Below are positions 15,586 to 23,989 of a DNA stretch of 64,000 bases, one piece after another. The position numbers and the translations under genes were made by a program. The DNA lies in the NCBI RefSeq assembly GCF_047600445.1, contig NZ_JASGKT010000002.1:2356001-2420000 (forward strand). Direction: 5' to 3'. A model generated the notes under the pieces. That model made no database searches. It had not been told where the DNA came from and worked only from the letters and a program-made list of their open reading frames with translations. Positions within the stretch are counted from its first letter, which is position 1, and each line of letters opens with the position of its first letter. The stretch is from Piscinibacter sp047600445 (lineage in GTDB: Bacteria > Pseudomonadota > Gammaproteobacteria > Burkholderiales > Burkholderiaceae_C).

Positions 15586-17367
15586 GTCATTCAACCAGGT
15601 GCAGGCGCCCTGTTCGGCGCCGAGCACGTTGCGGCGCAGGCCGCCGAACAGTTCGCGGCCCAGGCCGTGGGCGTTGGTGTCGGCGGCGGCCTCGGTGATC
15701 TTCGCCGGCGTGCGCGCCGCCCACTCGGCCGCGTCGACCAGCGCGTCGAGCGTGCCGGCCACGGCGTCGAGGCGGACAGTGTCGCCGTCGTGCACACGCG
15801 CCAGCGGCCCTTGGTCCAGCGCCTCGGGGCTGGCGTGGATCGCCGCCGGCACCTTGCCGGAGGCGCCGCTCATGCGCCCGTCGGTCACCAGCGCGACCTT
15901 GAAGCCCTGGCCCTGCAGCACCGCCAGCGGCGGCGTCAGCTTGTGCAGTTCGGGCATGCCGTTGGCGCGCGGGCCCTGGAAGCGCACCACGGCGACGAAG
16001 TCGCGCGCCAGCTCGCCGGCCTCGAAAGCGGCCTGCAAGGCCTGCTGCGACTCGAACACACGCGCCGGCGCCTCGACCACGTGGCGGTCGGCGGGCACGG
16101 CCGAGACCTTGATCACCGCGCGCCCGAGGTTGCCGGTCAGCAGCTTCAGCCCGCCCTCGGCGCTGAACGGCCGCGCCGCGCCGCGCAGCACGCCGTCGTC
16201 GCCGCTGTCCGCCGGCGCGCGGCCGTAGGCGCGCAGGCCGTCGGCGGCGACGCTGGCCACGTCGGCATGCATCAGGCCGGCGTCGAGCAGTTCGCGGATC
16301 ACGAAACCCGGCCCGCCGGCGGCCTGGAACTGGTTCACGTCGGCGCTGCCGTTCGGGTAGACGCGCGCCAGCAGCGGCGTCGCCTTGGACAGGTCGCCGA
16401 AGTCGGTCCAGTCGATCAGGATGCCGGCGGCGCGCGCCACCGCGACCCAGTGGATCAGGTGGTTGGTCGAGCCGCCGGTGGCCAGCAGCGCGACCATCGC
16501 GTTGACGATCACGCGCTCGTCGACGAGCCGGCCGATCGGCGTGAAGCGCTCGCCGCCGCGGCGGATCGCCAGCGCCGTGCGCACCGCCTCGCGCGTCAGC
16601 GCCTCGCGCCGGCCGTCGTGCGGGTGCACGAAGGCGGCGCCGGGCACGTGCAGGCCCATCGCCTCCATCAGCATCTGGTTGCTGTTGGCGGTGCCGTAGA
16701 AGGTGCAGGTGCCGGGGCCGTGGTAGGCGGCCGACTCGGCGGCCAGCAGCTCGTCGCGCCCGACGCGGCCGAGCGCGAACTGCTCGCGCACCTTCGACTT
16801 CTCGGTATTGGACAGCCCGCTGCTCATCGGCCCGGCCGGCACGAACACGCAGGGCAGGTGGCCGAAGTGCAGCGCGCCGATCAGCAGGCCGGGCACGATC
16901 TTGTCGCACACGCCCAGCAGCAGCGCGGCATCGAACACGTCGTGCGTCAGCGCGATCGCCGTGCCCATCGCGATGGTGTCGCGCGAGAACAGGCTCAGTT
17001 CCATGCCGGGCAGGCCCTGGGTGACGCCATCGCACATCGCCGGCACGCCGCCGGCCACCTGGGCGGTGGCGCCCTGGCGGCGCGCCTCGTCGCGGATCAC
17101 GGCCGGGAAGCCCTCGTAGGGCTGGTGCGCCGAGAGCATGTCGTTGTAGGCCGTCACCACGCCGATGTTCGGCGCGCGTTCGGCCACCACGCGCAGCTTG
17201 TCGCCGGCCGGCAGCGCGGCGAAGGCGTGCGCGACGTTGGCGCAGCCCATGCGCTCGGCGCCGCGCGGGCGTTCGGCGGCGGCCTGCACGCGCGCCAGGT
17301 AGGCGCTGCGCGGCGCGGCGCTGCGTTCGCGGATGCGCTGCGTGACCTCGACGAGAGCGGGTTTCAT
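15574..17367 (-). CDS. edd: 6-Phosphogluconate dehydratase
   Basis: A 597-residue IlvD/Edd-family Fe-S dehydratase converting 6-phosphogluconate to KDPG. Family segments seen are NIGVVTAYNDMLSAHQPYE near residues 67-85, GGVPAMCDGVTQG (about 105-117), GVCDKIVPGLLIGA, the GTCTFYGTANSNQM stretch and VTDGRMSGASGKVPAA near the C-terminus; the cysteines in MCDG, GVCD and GTCTF are the cluster-binding candidates. The length is near the usual 600. The C-terminal codons NDPPP and the stop fall inside a dispersed repeat, so the last residues are probably not ancestral. A palindrome 44-56 bases upstream of the start suggests regulation. Confidence 0.96.
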   Translation of the reverse strand: MKPALVEVTQRIRERSAAPRSAYLARVQAAAERPRGAERMGCANVAHAFAALPAGDKLRVVAERAPNIGVVTAYNDMLSAHQPYEGFPAVIRDEARRQGATAQVAGGVPAMCDGVTQGLPGMELSLFSRDTIAMGTAIALTHDVFDAALLLGVCDKIVPGLLIGALHFGHLPCVFVPAGPMSSGLSNTEKSKVREQFALGRVGRDELLAAESAAYHGPGTCTFYGTANSNQMLMEAMGLHVPGAAFVHPHDGRREALTREAVRTALAIRRGGERFTPIGRLVDERVIVNAMVALLATGGSTNHLIHWVAVARAAGILIDWTDFGDLSKATPLLARVYPNGSADVNQFQAAGGPGFVIRELLDAGLMHADVASVAADGLRAYGRAPADSGDDGVLRGAARPFSAEGGLKLLTGNLGRAVIKVSAVPADRHVVEAPARVFESQQALQAAFEAGELARDFVAVVRFQGPRANGMPELHKLTPPLAVLQGQGFKVALVTDGRMSGASGKVPAAIHASPEALDQGPLARVHDGDTVRLDAVAGTLDALVDAAEWAARTPAKITEAAADTNAHGLGRELFGGLRRNVLGAEQGACTWLNDPPP

Positions 17368-17386
17368 GGCGAGGCTCCGGCGTGGT

Positions 17387-17423
17387 GGTAACCAATCGCC
17401 GGATTGTCGCGTAACCCGGTTAC
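17387..17423. promoter_or_regulatory. Candidate operator of the edd promoter
   Basis: A 13-base perfect odd palindrome GTAACCCGGTTAC lies at 17411-17423, and a second related TGGTAACCA element lies at 17386-17394; the shared GTAACC hexamers are 23 bases apart, about two helical turns. Both lie 20-56 bases upstream of the edd start, in a 104-base spacer before the OmpA-like gene. The sequence is reminiscent of gluconate-type LacI-family operators with TTACC/GGTAA arms, but the binding protein is unknown. Confidence 0.5.
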
Positions 17424-17471
17424 ATCGTCAAAACAGGCGCGGCGAAACCGCGCCGCCGGGTCGGGCCCGGT

Positions 17472-17984
17472 TTACGGTTGCAGGCGCAGCTCGACGCGGC
17501 GCGCCTCGCGCGCATCGCTGCCGCCCAGCATTTGCTGCGGCTTGTCGAGCACCAACTGGGCCGGCGGCACGCCGTTGGCCTCCAGCGCATGCTTGACGGC
17601 CTGGGCGCGGCGCTTGGCGAGGTCGGCGTTGTGCTCGGCGTTGCCGCTGGCGTCGTGGAAGCCGGAGATCAGCACCGTGGCACCCTTGACGCGCGCGTCC
17701 TCGGCGACCTTGACCAGCGCCTCGGCGGTGTCGGCCGGCAGCGCATCCGAATCGACCTCGAAGTAGACACGCGCGGCGGCCTCGGTGGCGACGACGGCGG
17801 CGCCGCCGGCATCTGCCGCGGCGGCGCCGGCGGGCACGGCGGTCTGCACCGGCGCGCTCGCGCCGGCCTTGGGCGCCCCGGTACGCCAGATCGACAGCGC
17901 CAGCACGCCGGCGATCACCAGCGCGACCACCGCCGCGATCGTTCCGAGTGCGTAGTTCTGCGTGTCATCGTTGGCATCGCTCAT
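17472..17984 (-). CDS. OmpA-family peptidoglycan-associated membrane protein
   Basis: A 170-residue protein with one N-terminal membrane anchor (about residues 13-33, IAAVVALVIAGVLALSIW), a 30-residue Ala/Gly linker and an OmpA-like C-terminal domain (about 70-168). That domain starts with VYFEVDSDALP and has the peptidoglycan-binding pattern in LISGFHDASGNAEHNADLAKRRAQAVKHAL; in classical OmpA domains the Asp and Arg of such motifs hold diaminopimelate. The anchor is uncleaved, so it would be an inner-membrane protein reaching into the periplasm. It is divergent from the ChaC-type gene (45-base gap) and lies upstream of edd on the same strand. Confidence 0.85.
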   Translation of the reverse strand: MSDANDDTQNYALGTIAAVVALVIAGVLALSIWRTGAPKAGASAPVQTAVPAGAAAADAGGAAVVATEAAARVYFEVDSDALPADTAEALVKVAEDARVKGATVLISGFHDASGNAEHNADLAKRRAQAVKHALEANGVPPAQLVLDKPQQMLGGSDAREARRVELRLQP

Positions 17985-18029
17985 GCGTTCCTCCCGTAGT
18001 GGTTGCTTCCCGCATTCTAGAGTTCACCC

Positions 18030-18635
18030 ATGCCCCGCCCTGACGAAGCGCTGACGCCCCGCGACCCGCAAGCCCTGCTGGAGCAGGCGCTGCGCGAGCG
18101 GCCCGGCGGCGACCTGTGGGTGTTCGGCTACGCCTCGCTGATCTGGCGCCCCGAGTTCGACGCCGACGAGCAGCGCGCCGCGGCGGTGCACGGCTGGCAC
18201 CGCGCGCTGCGCATGCGCTCGCGCGTCAACCGCGGCACGCCGGAACGCCCCGGCCTGGTGTTCGCGCTGGTGTCGGGTGGCTCGTGCCGCGGCGTGGTCT
18301 ACCGCATCGCCCAGGCGCGCGCCGAGCGCGAACTGGAGCGGCTGTGGCTGCGCGAGATGCCCACCGGCGTCTACGACCCGCGCTGGCTGCCCTGCCGCAC
18401 GGCGGCCGGCCCGGTGCAGGCGCTGGCCTTCACGCTGGCGCGCAGCAGCCCGGCGCACACCGGCTGCATCGACGACGCGGAGATGCTCGAGATCCTACGC
18501 CACGCCAGCGGGCGCTACGGCAGCACGCTGGAATACCTGCTGCAGACCGCCGCCTCGCTGCGCGCGCACGGCATCCGCGACCGCGAGATCGAACGGCTGG
18601 CGCAACTGGCGGCCACGCTGGCCGCCGCGCGCTGA
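18030..18635 (+). CDS. ChaC-type gamma-glutamylcyclotransferase
   Basis: A 201-residue member of the ChaC/GGCT-like family, whose enzymes split glutathione to 5-oxoproline and Cys-Gly. The substrate loop FGYASLIW (about residues 32-39) matches the family YGSLIW signature, and a catalytic glutamate can be placed in LREMPTGVY, near residue 109. The segment GCIDDAEMLEILRHASGRYG and a helical tail with LEYLLQTAASL agree with ChaC proteins. Alone on the plus strand, it is divergent from the OmpA-like gene and convergent with the nucleotidyltransferase gene (28-base gap). ChaC specificity for glutathione is likely but not proven by motif alone. Confidence 0.9.
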   Translation: MPRPDEALTPRDPQALLEQALRERPGGDLWVFGYASLIWRPEFDADEQRAAAVHGWHRALRMRSRVNRGTPERPGLVFALVSGGSCRGVVYRIAQARAERELERLWLREMPTGVYDPRWLPCRTAAGPVQALAFTLARSSPAHTGCIDDAEMLEILRHASGRYGSTLEYLLQTAASLRAHGIRDREIERLAQLAATLAAAR

Positions 18636-18663
18636 AGCGCGCGCCCCGCTCCCTCTGCGCCTG

Positions 18664-19290
18664 CTACACCCGCTGCACCGGCACCGCGCTGCCCTGGTGC
18701 GCGAGGCGCGCGCTTTCGAGGTCGGCCACGGTGTCGACGTCGAGCAGCGTGCCGGGATCGTCGACCTCCACGCCGAACGCCGCGTAGCGCGCCACCAGCC
18801 GGCGCGCGCCTTCGTCGCCGCGCAGCTCGACCAGCTCCGAATACAGCTCGGACGAGAAGCCCACCGGGTGGCCGCGCAAGCCGCGGTGCTGCGCGAACAC
18901 CACCGCGTGGTGCGACAGCTCGCGCGCCACCTCGAGCATGGTGTCGCTGCGCACCATCGGCATGTCGCCGGGCAGGATCAGCCAGCCGCTGGCATCGGAC
19001 GCCGCGCTGACGCCGGCCGAGATCGAGTAGCCCATGCCGAGCGAGGGCATGCCTGGCGTGCCGGGCTCGGGCAGCACGATCACGTCGCGCGCCGCGACGT
19101 GGTCGCGCGCCGTCTCGGCGAAGGCTTCGGTGGTGACCACCACCACCGGCAGGTGCGTGGCCACCGCATGGCGCAGCGTGGCGGCGAGCACGGTCGCGCT
19201 GCCCAGGCGCTGGGCCAGCTTGTGCCCCGTGCCGAGGAAGCGGCTGCCACGCCCGGCCGCCAATACGATCACCGCCGGCTGCGCAGCCAT
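18664..19290 (-). CDS. MobA/MocA-like nucleotidyltransferase
   Basis: A 208-residue NTP-transferase fold protein. The nucleotide loop LAAGRGSRFLGTGHKLAQ is near residues 9-26, GYSISAGV follows, and the metal site is in LPGDMPMVRSD. This is the MocA/MobA-like group that makes CTP- or GTP-derived molybdenum cofactors for xanthine-dehydrogenase type enzymes; other members act on sugars or coenzyme F420 precursors. The ATG at 19290 with AGGAGG upstream decides the start; the open frame continues upstream without coding character. It is separated by 146 bases from the racemase-like gene upstream on the same strand. No molybdoenzyme gene is in the window. Confidence 0.8.
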   Translation of the reverse strand: MAAQPAVIVLAAGRGSRFLGTGHKLAQRLGSATVLAATLRHAVATHLPVVVVTTEAFAETARDHVAARDVIVLPEPGTPGMPSLGMGYSISAGVSAASDASGWLILPGDMPMVRSDTMLEVARELSHHAVVFAQHRGLRGHPVGFSSELYSELVELRGDEGARRLVARYAAFGVEVDDPGTLLDVDTVADLESARLAHQGSAVPVQRV

Positions 19291-19436
19291 TGCGCCACCT
19301 CCTGTTGTTCTCGAATGCCGGGCCAAGAATCGTTGGGCGGCGCTCCCGCAGGTAGTGGGACCAACACCTAAGGCCTTCCCCGTAAGCAGAAGTGCCCTCT
19401 CAGAACTGTCAGGTGGGTTAGCCCCTAAGGGGCGCG
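19291..19436 (-). other. 146-base spacer, possible structured leader
   Basis: Non-coding sequence between the racemase-like gene and the nucleotidyltransferase gene, less GC-rich than the surrounding genes. It holds an odd palindrome GCCCCTAAGGGGC at 19421-19433 and, read on the minus strand, a compact set of short complementary stretches (AGGU...ACCU and CCC...GGG around 19330-19370). I could not match it to a riboswitch class. It probably carries a promoter for the downstream gene. Confidence 0.4.
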
Positions 19437-20111
19437 TCACGCGCTCGTTGCAAAGCGCAGCGCCGCGCGCGCGCCGGCCAGCACGCTGTCGACCAGCGGC
19501 ACGGCGAGTTGCGGCTGGATCTCGGCGGCCATGCCGGCCAGCCCCGCACCGCCGACGATCACGGCCCGTGCGTCGAACTGGCACACCGCGTCGCGGCAGG
19601 CTTGTGCCAACAGCGCGCGAGCGCCGTCCGGGTCGGCCGCCAGTTGCGCGCCCGTGGGCGCGACGGTGCGTACGCCGGCCAGCGCACTCGCCTGGCCCAG
19701 CACCAGCGCCAGGCGTTGCAGCATCGGGCCCCAGCGCTCGCCGCCGGTGACGATGGCGAAGCGGCCATGGCGGGCGGCTTCGAGGAACGATGCTTCGGCC
19801 AAGCCGGTGACGGGCACCGTGCTTCTCTCGCGCAGCGCCAGCAGGCCGGGGTCGCCGAAGCAGCCGATCAGCACCGCGTCGGGCGCGGGCAGCGGTTGCA
19901 CCAGCGCCGCGGCCCAGGCGTCGAGCGTCGCGTGGCCGGCGACCGCGTAGCTGGCTTCGTCGGAGATGTAGGGCGCGCCGAAGCGCGCGGTGATGGTTCG
20001 CACCTGCGCCTGCGTCCCCACGGCGGCCTGCACGTGCTCTTGCAGCCGCGCGCTGACCGAATCCGAGGTGTTGGGATTGATGACCAGCAGCTGCCGCGCG
20101 AGGAGCGTCAT
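19437..20111 (-). CDS. Asp/Glu/hydantoin racemase family protein with altered active site
   Basis: A 224-residue protein of the hydantoin/allantoin racemase group. It begins LLVINPNTSDSVSARL, the family N-terminus, and has the first active-site cysteine, Cys84, in IGCFGDPGL. The second cysteine, expected in a GCAG motif, is replaced: the sequence reads VIVGGAGLAG with Gly188. Racemases of this type use both cysteines, so the protein may be inactive as a racemase or do different chemistry. The ATG overlaps the GntR stop (ATGA). Being last in the transporter-regulator operon, it should act on, or derive from, the imported compound. Confidence 0.82.
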   Translation of the reverse strand: MTLLARQLLVINPNTSDSVSARLQEHVQAAVGTQAQVRTITARFGAPYISDEASYAVAGHATLDAWAAALVQPLPAPDAVLIGCFGDPGLLALRERSTVPVTGLAEASFLEAARHGRFAIVTGGERWGPMLQRLALVLGQASALAGVRTVAPTGAQLAADPDGARALLAQACRDAVCQFDARAVIVGGAGLAGMAAEIQPQLAVPLVDSVLAGARAALRFATSA

Positions 20112-20812
20112 GTCGTGAACAGCGTGGCGAGGTCGGGCTCGGCCGGCGGCTCGAAGCGCAGTTCGGTTTCCAGCCGCGTCAGGTGTTCGACCATGCAGCG
20201 CGCGGCTTCGCGCGCGTCGCGCAGGCGGATCGCGGCGAGCAGCGTGCGGTGCTCGCGGCAGCCGCAGGCGTTGGCCTCGGCGCGCTCGCGCGCGGGGGCC
20301 GGGCTGTAGGCCATCAGGACCAGCGAGGTGCGCGAGACCAGCTCGCGCAGGATGCGCCCCAGCGTCCGGTGGCCGGCCACCGCGGCGATCTGCAAATGGA
20401 AGTCGCCCGACAGGCGGATCGAGCGGCGCATGTCGCCGGCGTGCCGCGCGGCCTCCTCGCCGTCGATGCACTGCGTCAGGCGCCGCAGGTCGGCCTGCGT
20501 CGCGCGCTCGATGTACAGCGCCACCAGCGTGGGCTCGATCAGGCGGCGTGCCCCGAAGACCTCGCGCGCCTCCTGCTCGGTGGGCCGCGCGATGCTCGCG
20601 CCGCGGTTGGGCGTGAGCGTGACGACCTGCTCGCTGGCCAGCCGCACCAGCACCGGCCGGATGCGCGTGCGCGACACGCCGAAGGCGCCGGCCAGCCGGT
20701 CTTCCACCAGCTTGGTGCCAGGCGTCAGCCGGTGGTCGAGGATGGCGCCCACCACGCGCTCGTAGATGTCGGCGTCGCTGGGCGCCGGCGCGGCGTTCGC
20801 GCCCCGGCTCAC
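20108..20812 (-). CDS. GntR-family transcriptional regulator, FCD domain
   Basis: A 234-residue regulator with an N-terminal winged helix (about residues 17-80; helix-turn-helix in LAGAFGVSRTRIRPVLVRLASEQ) and an all-helical FCD effector domain carrying FHLQIAAVAGH and the metal-site-like EHRTLLAAIRLRDA. I chose GTG at 20812: it overlaps the permease stop (GTGA) and has AGAAGAAGGG seven bases upstream. An ATG at 20845 would reach further into the permease gene. FCD regulators usually repress a transport/catabolic operon until a small carboxylate or amine binds. Here the operon is its own; a candidate operator lies at 25061-25091. Confidence 0.92.
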   Translation of the reverse strand: MSRGANAAPAPSDADIYERVVGAILDHRLTPGTKLVEDRLAGAFGVSRTRIRPVLVRLASEQVVTLTPNRGASIARPTEQEAREVFGARRLIEPTLVALYIERATQADLRRLTQCIDGEEAARHAGDMRRSIRLSGDFHLQIAAVAGHRTLGRILRELVSRTSLVLMAYSPAPARERAEANACGCREHRTLLAAIRLRDAREAARCMVEHLTRLETELRFEPPAEPDLATLFTT

Positions 20813-21690
20813 GGCCGGCCCTTCTTCTGCCGCCGGCCCAGCCACATGGCCAGGCCCACGGCCACGGCCATCACCGCGAACGACACCAGCGTCGTCACCG
20901 TGCCCAGCGCGTAGATGCTGGGCGTGGTGACGGTGGAGGTCAGGCCCTGGAGTTCGAGCGGCAGCGTGTTCACGTCGCCGATGGCCTGCGAGGTGCGGGC
21001 GATCTCGTCCCAGCTCAGCGTGAAGCCGAACATGCCGATGCCCACCACCGACGGGCCGATCAGCGGCAGCACCACGTGGCGGAAGCTCTGCCAGGGCGTG
21101 GCGCCCAGGTCGCGCGCCGCCTCCTCGTACGACGGGTTGAAGCGGTTGAACACCGCGAACATGATCAGCAGCCCGAAGGGCAGCGTCCAGGTCAGGTGCG
21201 CGCCCAGCGCCGAGGTGAACAGGCCCAGCGCGGTGCCGTAGTCCTCCAGCCAGGCCTCGGGCAGCACGGCCTTCAGGCCGGTGTCGAGCAGGCGGAACTG
21301 CAGCCCGATGCCCAGCGACACGATGATGCTGGGCATGATCAGGCTGGCCACGACCACGTAGAACAGCGCCTGACCGCCGGCGAGCTTCTTGCGGAACGCC
21401 AGGCCCGCCAGCACCGACAGCACCACGGTGGCGGCCATCACCGCCGCGCCCAGCGCCAGCGAGCGGCGCAGCGCCGCGCCGATGTCCACCGTGCCCAGGC
21501 CCTCGGCGAGCTTGTGGAACCAGTGCAGCGACACGCCGCGCATCGGGAAGGTGAGGCCGCCGTCGGGGCCCTGGAAGCTGAGCAGGAAGATCACGAGCAT
21601 CGGGCCGTACATGAACAGCACGAAGGCCGCGAAGACGATCGCCAGCGGCCAGAAGCCCGGCGCGCGCTGTTCGCCGATGCGCGGTGTCAT
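20809..21690 (-). CDS. ABC transporter permease, PotC-like
   Basis: A 293-residue inner-membrane permease of the spermidine/putrescine (PotC/YdcV) class with six predicted helices. The cytoplasmic EAA loop is visible as YEEAARDLGATPWQSFRHVVLPL (shown in part: EEAARDLGATPWQSF), which couples to the ATPase. The segment RRSLALGAAVMAATVVLSVLAG precedes it in the periplasmic-to-membrane core. The gene follows the PotB-like permease after 16 bases and overlaps the regulator gene by four bases. Cargo is probably a polyamine, opine or related amine; specificity cannot be read from the permease. Confidence 0.9.
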   Translation of the reverse strand: MTPRIGEQRAPGFWPLAIVFAAFVLFMYGPMLVIFLLSFQGPDGGLTFPMRGVSLHWFHKLAEGLGTVDIGAALRRSLALGAAVMAATVVLSVLAGLAFRKKLAGGQALFYVVVASLIMPSIIVSLGIGLQFRLLDTGLKAVLPEAWLEDYGTALGLFTSALGAHLTWTLPFGLLIMFAVFNRFNPSYEEAARDLGATPWQSFRHVVLPLIGPSVVGIGMFGFTLSWDEIARTSQAIGDVNTLPLELQGLTSTVTTPSIYALGTVTTLVSFAVMAVAVGLAMWLGRRQKKGRP

Positions 21691-21706
21691 GGGCGGGCCC
21701 CTTGCA

Positions 21707-22624
21707 TCACAGCTCCTTGCGGATGTCGACCAGCCGCGTCAGGCCCCAGATGATCATCAGCACCACCGCGAGCAGGATCACCGCGTTGGCCGCGGCCAGC
21801 GGGAACTGCAGGTAGGAGGTCTGCACCTGGATGATCTTGCCCACCGAGGCGATCTGCTGGCCGCCCATCACGCCGATGGTGACGAAGTCGCCCATCACGA
21901 TGGTGATGACGAAGATCGAGCCGATGATGATGCCGGTGCGCGTCAGCGGCACGATCACGTTCCACAGCGTCTGCCAGCCGCTGGCGCCGCTGTCGTTCGC
22001 CGCTTCGAGCAGGCTGCGGTCGATGCGCATCATGCTGTTGAAGATCGGCACGATCATGAACATGGTGTACAGGTGCACGAAGGCCAGCACCACCGAGAAG
22101 TCCGAGAACAGCAGCCACTCCACCGGCTGCTGCACCAGGCCCAGGCCCATCAGCGTCTGGTTGACCAGGCCGTTGCGCCCCAGCAGCGGCACCCACGAGA
22201 TCATGCGGATCACGTTGCTGGTCCAGAACGGCACGGTGCACAGCACGAACAGCGCCGTCTGCGCGCCCGACGAGCGCACGTGGAAGGCCAGGAAGTACGA
22301 CACCGCGAAGCCCAGCACCAGCGTGATCAGCCAGACCAGGAGGCAGAACTTCAGCGTCGACAGGTAGGTCGACAGCGTGACGCAGAAGTCGCCATGCTCG
22401 GTGAGCGCGCCGCAGCCCTCGAAGATCGCGGCGTAGTTGCGCAGCGTGAAGCCGGGGATCAGCTCGTACTCGTTGAAGTTCCAGAAGCTCACCATCAGGA
22501 TGAGCGCCAGCGGAACCAGGAAGAACACCATGAACACCGCCGCGAACGGCAGCGCCTGCCACCACGCCTTGACGGCGTGCAGCGGCGGCGACGCCGCGTG
22601 GGCGGAGGCGGCGGGCGCGCTCAT
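21707..22624 (-). CDS. ABC transporter permease, PotB-like
   Basis: A 305-residue permease of the PotB/YdcU class. A short hydrophilic N-terminus is followed by six helices, the first at about residues 25-48. The EAA loop is LLEAANDSGASGWQTLWNVI near residue 205, and the region NVIRMISWVPLLGRNG is typical of polyamine permeases. It forms the channel with the PotC-like product. The long periplasmic loop after helix 1 contains two cysteines (GCGALTEHGDFCV) that could form a disulphide. It is 38 bases downstream of the binding-protein gene. Confidence 0.9.
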   Translation of the reverse strand: MSAPAASAHAASPPLHAVKAWWQALPFAAVFMVFFLVPLALILMVSFWNFNEYELIPGFTLRNYAAIFEGCGALTEHGDFCVTLSTYLSTLKFCLLVWLITLVLGFAVSYFLAFHVRSSGAQTALFVLCTVPFWTSNVIRMISWVPLLGRNGLVNQTLMGLGLVQQPVEWLLFSDFSVVLAFVHLYTMFMIVPIFNSMMRIDRSLLEAANDSGASGWQTLWNVIVPLTRTGIIIGSIFVITIVMGDFVTIGVMGGQQIASVGKIIQVQTSYLQFPLAAANAVILLAVVLMIIWGLTRLVDIRKEL

Positions 22625-22662
22625 GGGTTCTTCCGGCGTGGCCGAGCTTCAGCGGCGCGCGC

Positions 22663-23931
22663 TCAGGCGGCCACGAACTCGTTCCACTTGCGCACCATGT
22701 ACTCGTTCTCGTCCATCACGGCGTTCCAGCAGGCGATGCCGCCCATGCGCTGCTCGTAGCTGCCGCCGTCGCGCACGCTGCCGGCCTTGGCGATCACCAC
22801 GCCCTGCGGGCTCTTGATGTCCTGGGTGGCGGCCTTGCCTTCCATCCAGTAGGCCCATTCATAGGCTTCCATCTTGGCCTTGGCGGTTTCGAGCACGGCG
22901 CTGTAGTAGCCCTGGCGGTTCAGGTAGGCGCCGGCCCAGCCGTCGAGGAACCAGTTGATGAACTCGTAGGCGGCGTCGAGCTTCCTGCCGCCGAGCGTGG
23001 TGGGCAGGCCGAAGCCCGAGGCCCAGGCGCGATAGCCTTCCTTGAGCGGCTGGAACACGCAGTCGATGCCCTTGGAGCGCACGGCCGTCACGGCCGGCGA
23101 CCACATCGACTGGATCACCACCTCGCCCGAGGACATGAGGTTGACCGACTCGTTGAAGTCCTTCCACAGCGCGCGGAACTGGCCGGCCTTCTTGGCTTCG
23201 ATCAGGGTCTTGATCGTCAGGTCGATCTCGGCCTTGCTCATGTTGCCCTTGTCGGCGTACTTGTGGATGCCCTTGGCCTCCACCACCATCGCCGCGTCCA
23301 TGATGCCGATCGACGGGATGTTCAGGATGGCGGCCTTGCCCTTGAACTCGGGGTTCAGCAGCTCGGCCCAGCTCTCGATCGGCCGCTTGATCAGGTCGGG
23401 GCGGATGCCCAGCGTGTCGGCGTTGTAGGTGGTGGGGATCAGCGTCATGAACTGCGTCGGCGCGGCGCTGAACTTCTTGCTCTTCTCGGCTTCGAGGAAC
23501 ATCACCTTCTTGGGCGCGGTGCCCTGGTCGCCCACCGCCTTGCCGGCGACCTCGCCCTTGGTGAACAGCGGGGTGATCTTGTCGGCGTTCTTGATCTTCC
23601 TGCTGTCGATGCCCTTGAGGTTGCCGGTGGGCACGATCTTCTTCAGCGAGAAGTACTCGGTGTCGATCAGGTCGAAGCTGTTCGGCGCGGTGACGGCGCG
23701 CTTGGTCACGTCGTCGGTCGTGACGGCCACGTACTGGATGGTGATGCCGGTGTCGGCCTTGAACTTGTCGGCGATGGCCTTGTCCTGGTTCACCGCGGTG
23801 CCCAGGTAGCGCAGCGTGACCTTCTCCTGCGCGTGGATCGCCGGCGCGATGCCCGTGGCCAGGATGCCGGCCGCGCCGGTGAGCAGCGAGCGGCGCTTGA
23901 CGCCGGGCGGGTTGTCGAAAGAGTCGGACAT
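22663..23931 (-). CDS. ABC transporter periplasmic binding protein, PotD-like, Tat-type signal
   Basis: A 422-residue extracytoplasmic solute-binding protein of the spermidine/putrescine (SBP_bac_8/PotD-like) type. The N-terminus holds a twin-arginine-like motif KRRSLLTGAAG with cleavage after AIHA (about residue 34), suggesting export in folded form. The mature part starts VTLRYLGTAV and has a two-lobed fold, with SGFGLPTTLGGRKLDAAYEF in the hinge-to-C-lobe region and a terminal WNEFVAA. Its family captures linear amines or other small metabolites and delivers them to the two permeases. It is the second gene in the operon, 58 bases after the ATPase gene. Confidence 0.9.
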   Translation of the reverse strand: MSDSFDNPPGVKRRSLLTGAAGILATGIAPAIHAQEKVTLRYLGTAVNQDKAIADKFKADTGITIQYVAVTTDDVTKRAVTAPNSFDLIDTEYFSLKKIVPTGNLKGIDSRKIKNADKITPLFTKGEVAGKAVGDQGTAPKKVMFLEAEKSKKFSAAPTQFMTLIPTTYNADTLGIRPDLIKRPIESWAELLNPEFKGKAAILNIPSIGIMDAAMVVEAKGIHKYADKGNMSKAEIDLTIKTLIEAKKAGQFRALWKDFNESVNLMSSGEVVIQSMWSPAVTAVRSKGIDCVFQPLKEGYRAWASGFGLPTTLGGRKLDAAYEFINWFLDGWAGAYLNRQGYYSAVLETAKAKMEAYEWAYWMEGKAATQDIKSPQGVVIAKAGSVRDGGSYEQRMGGIACWNAVMDENEYMVRKWNEFVAA

Positions 23932-23989
23932 GCTGAAAGCTCCTGAGGTGAAGGGAACGAAGGAGAAAAAGTCGTGGCGCGCGGGTGCG

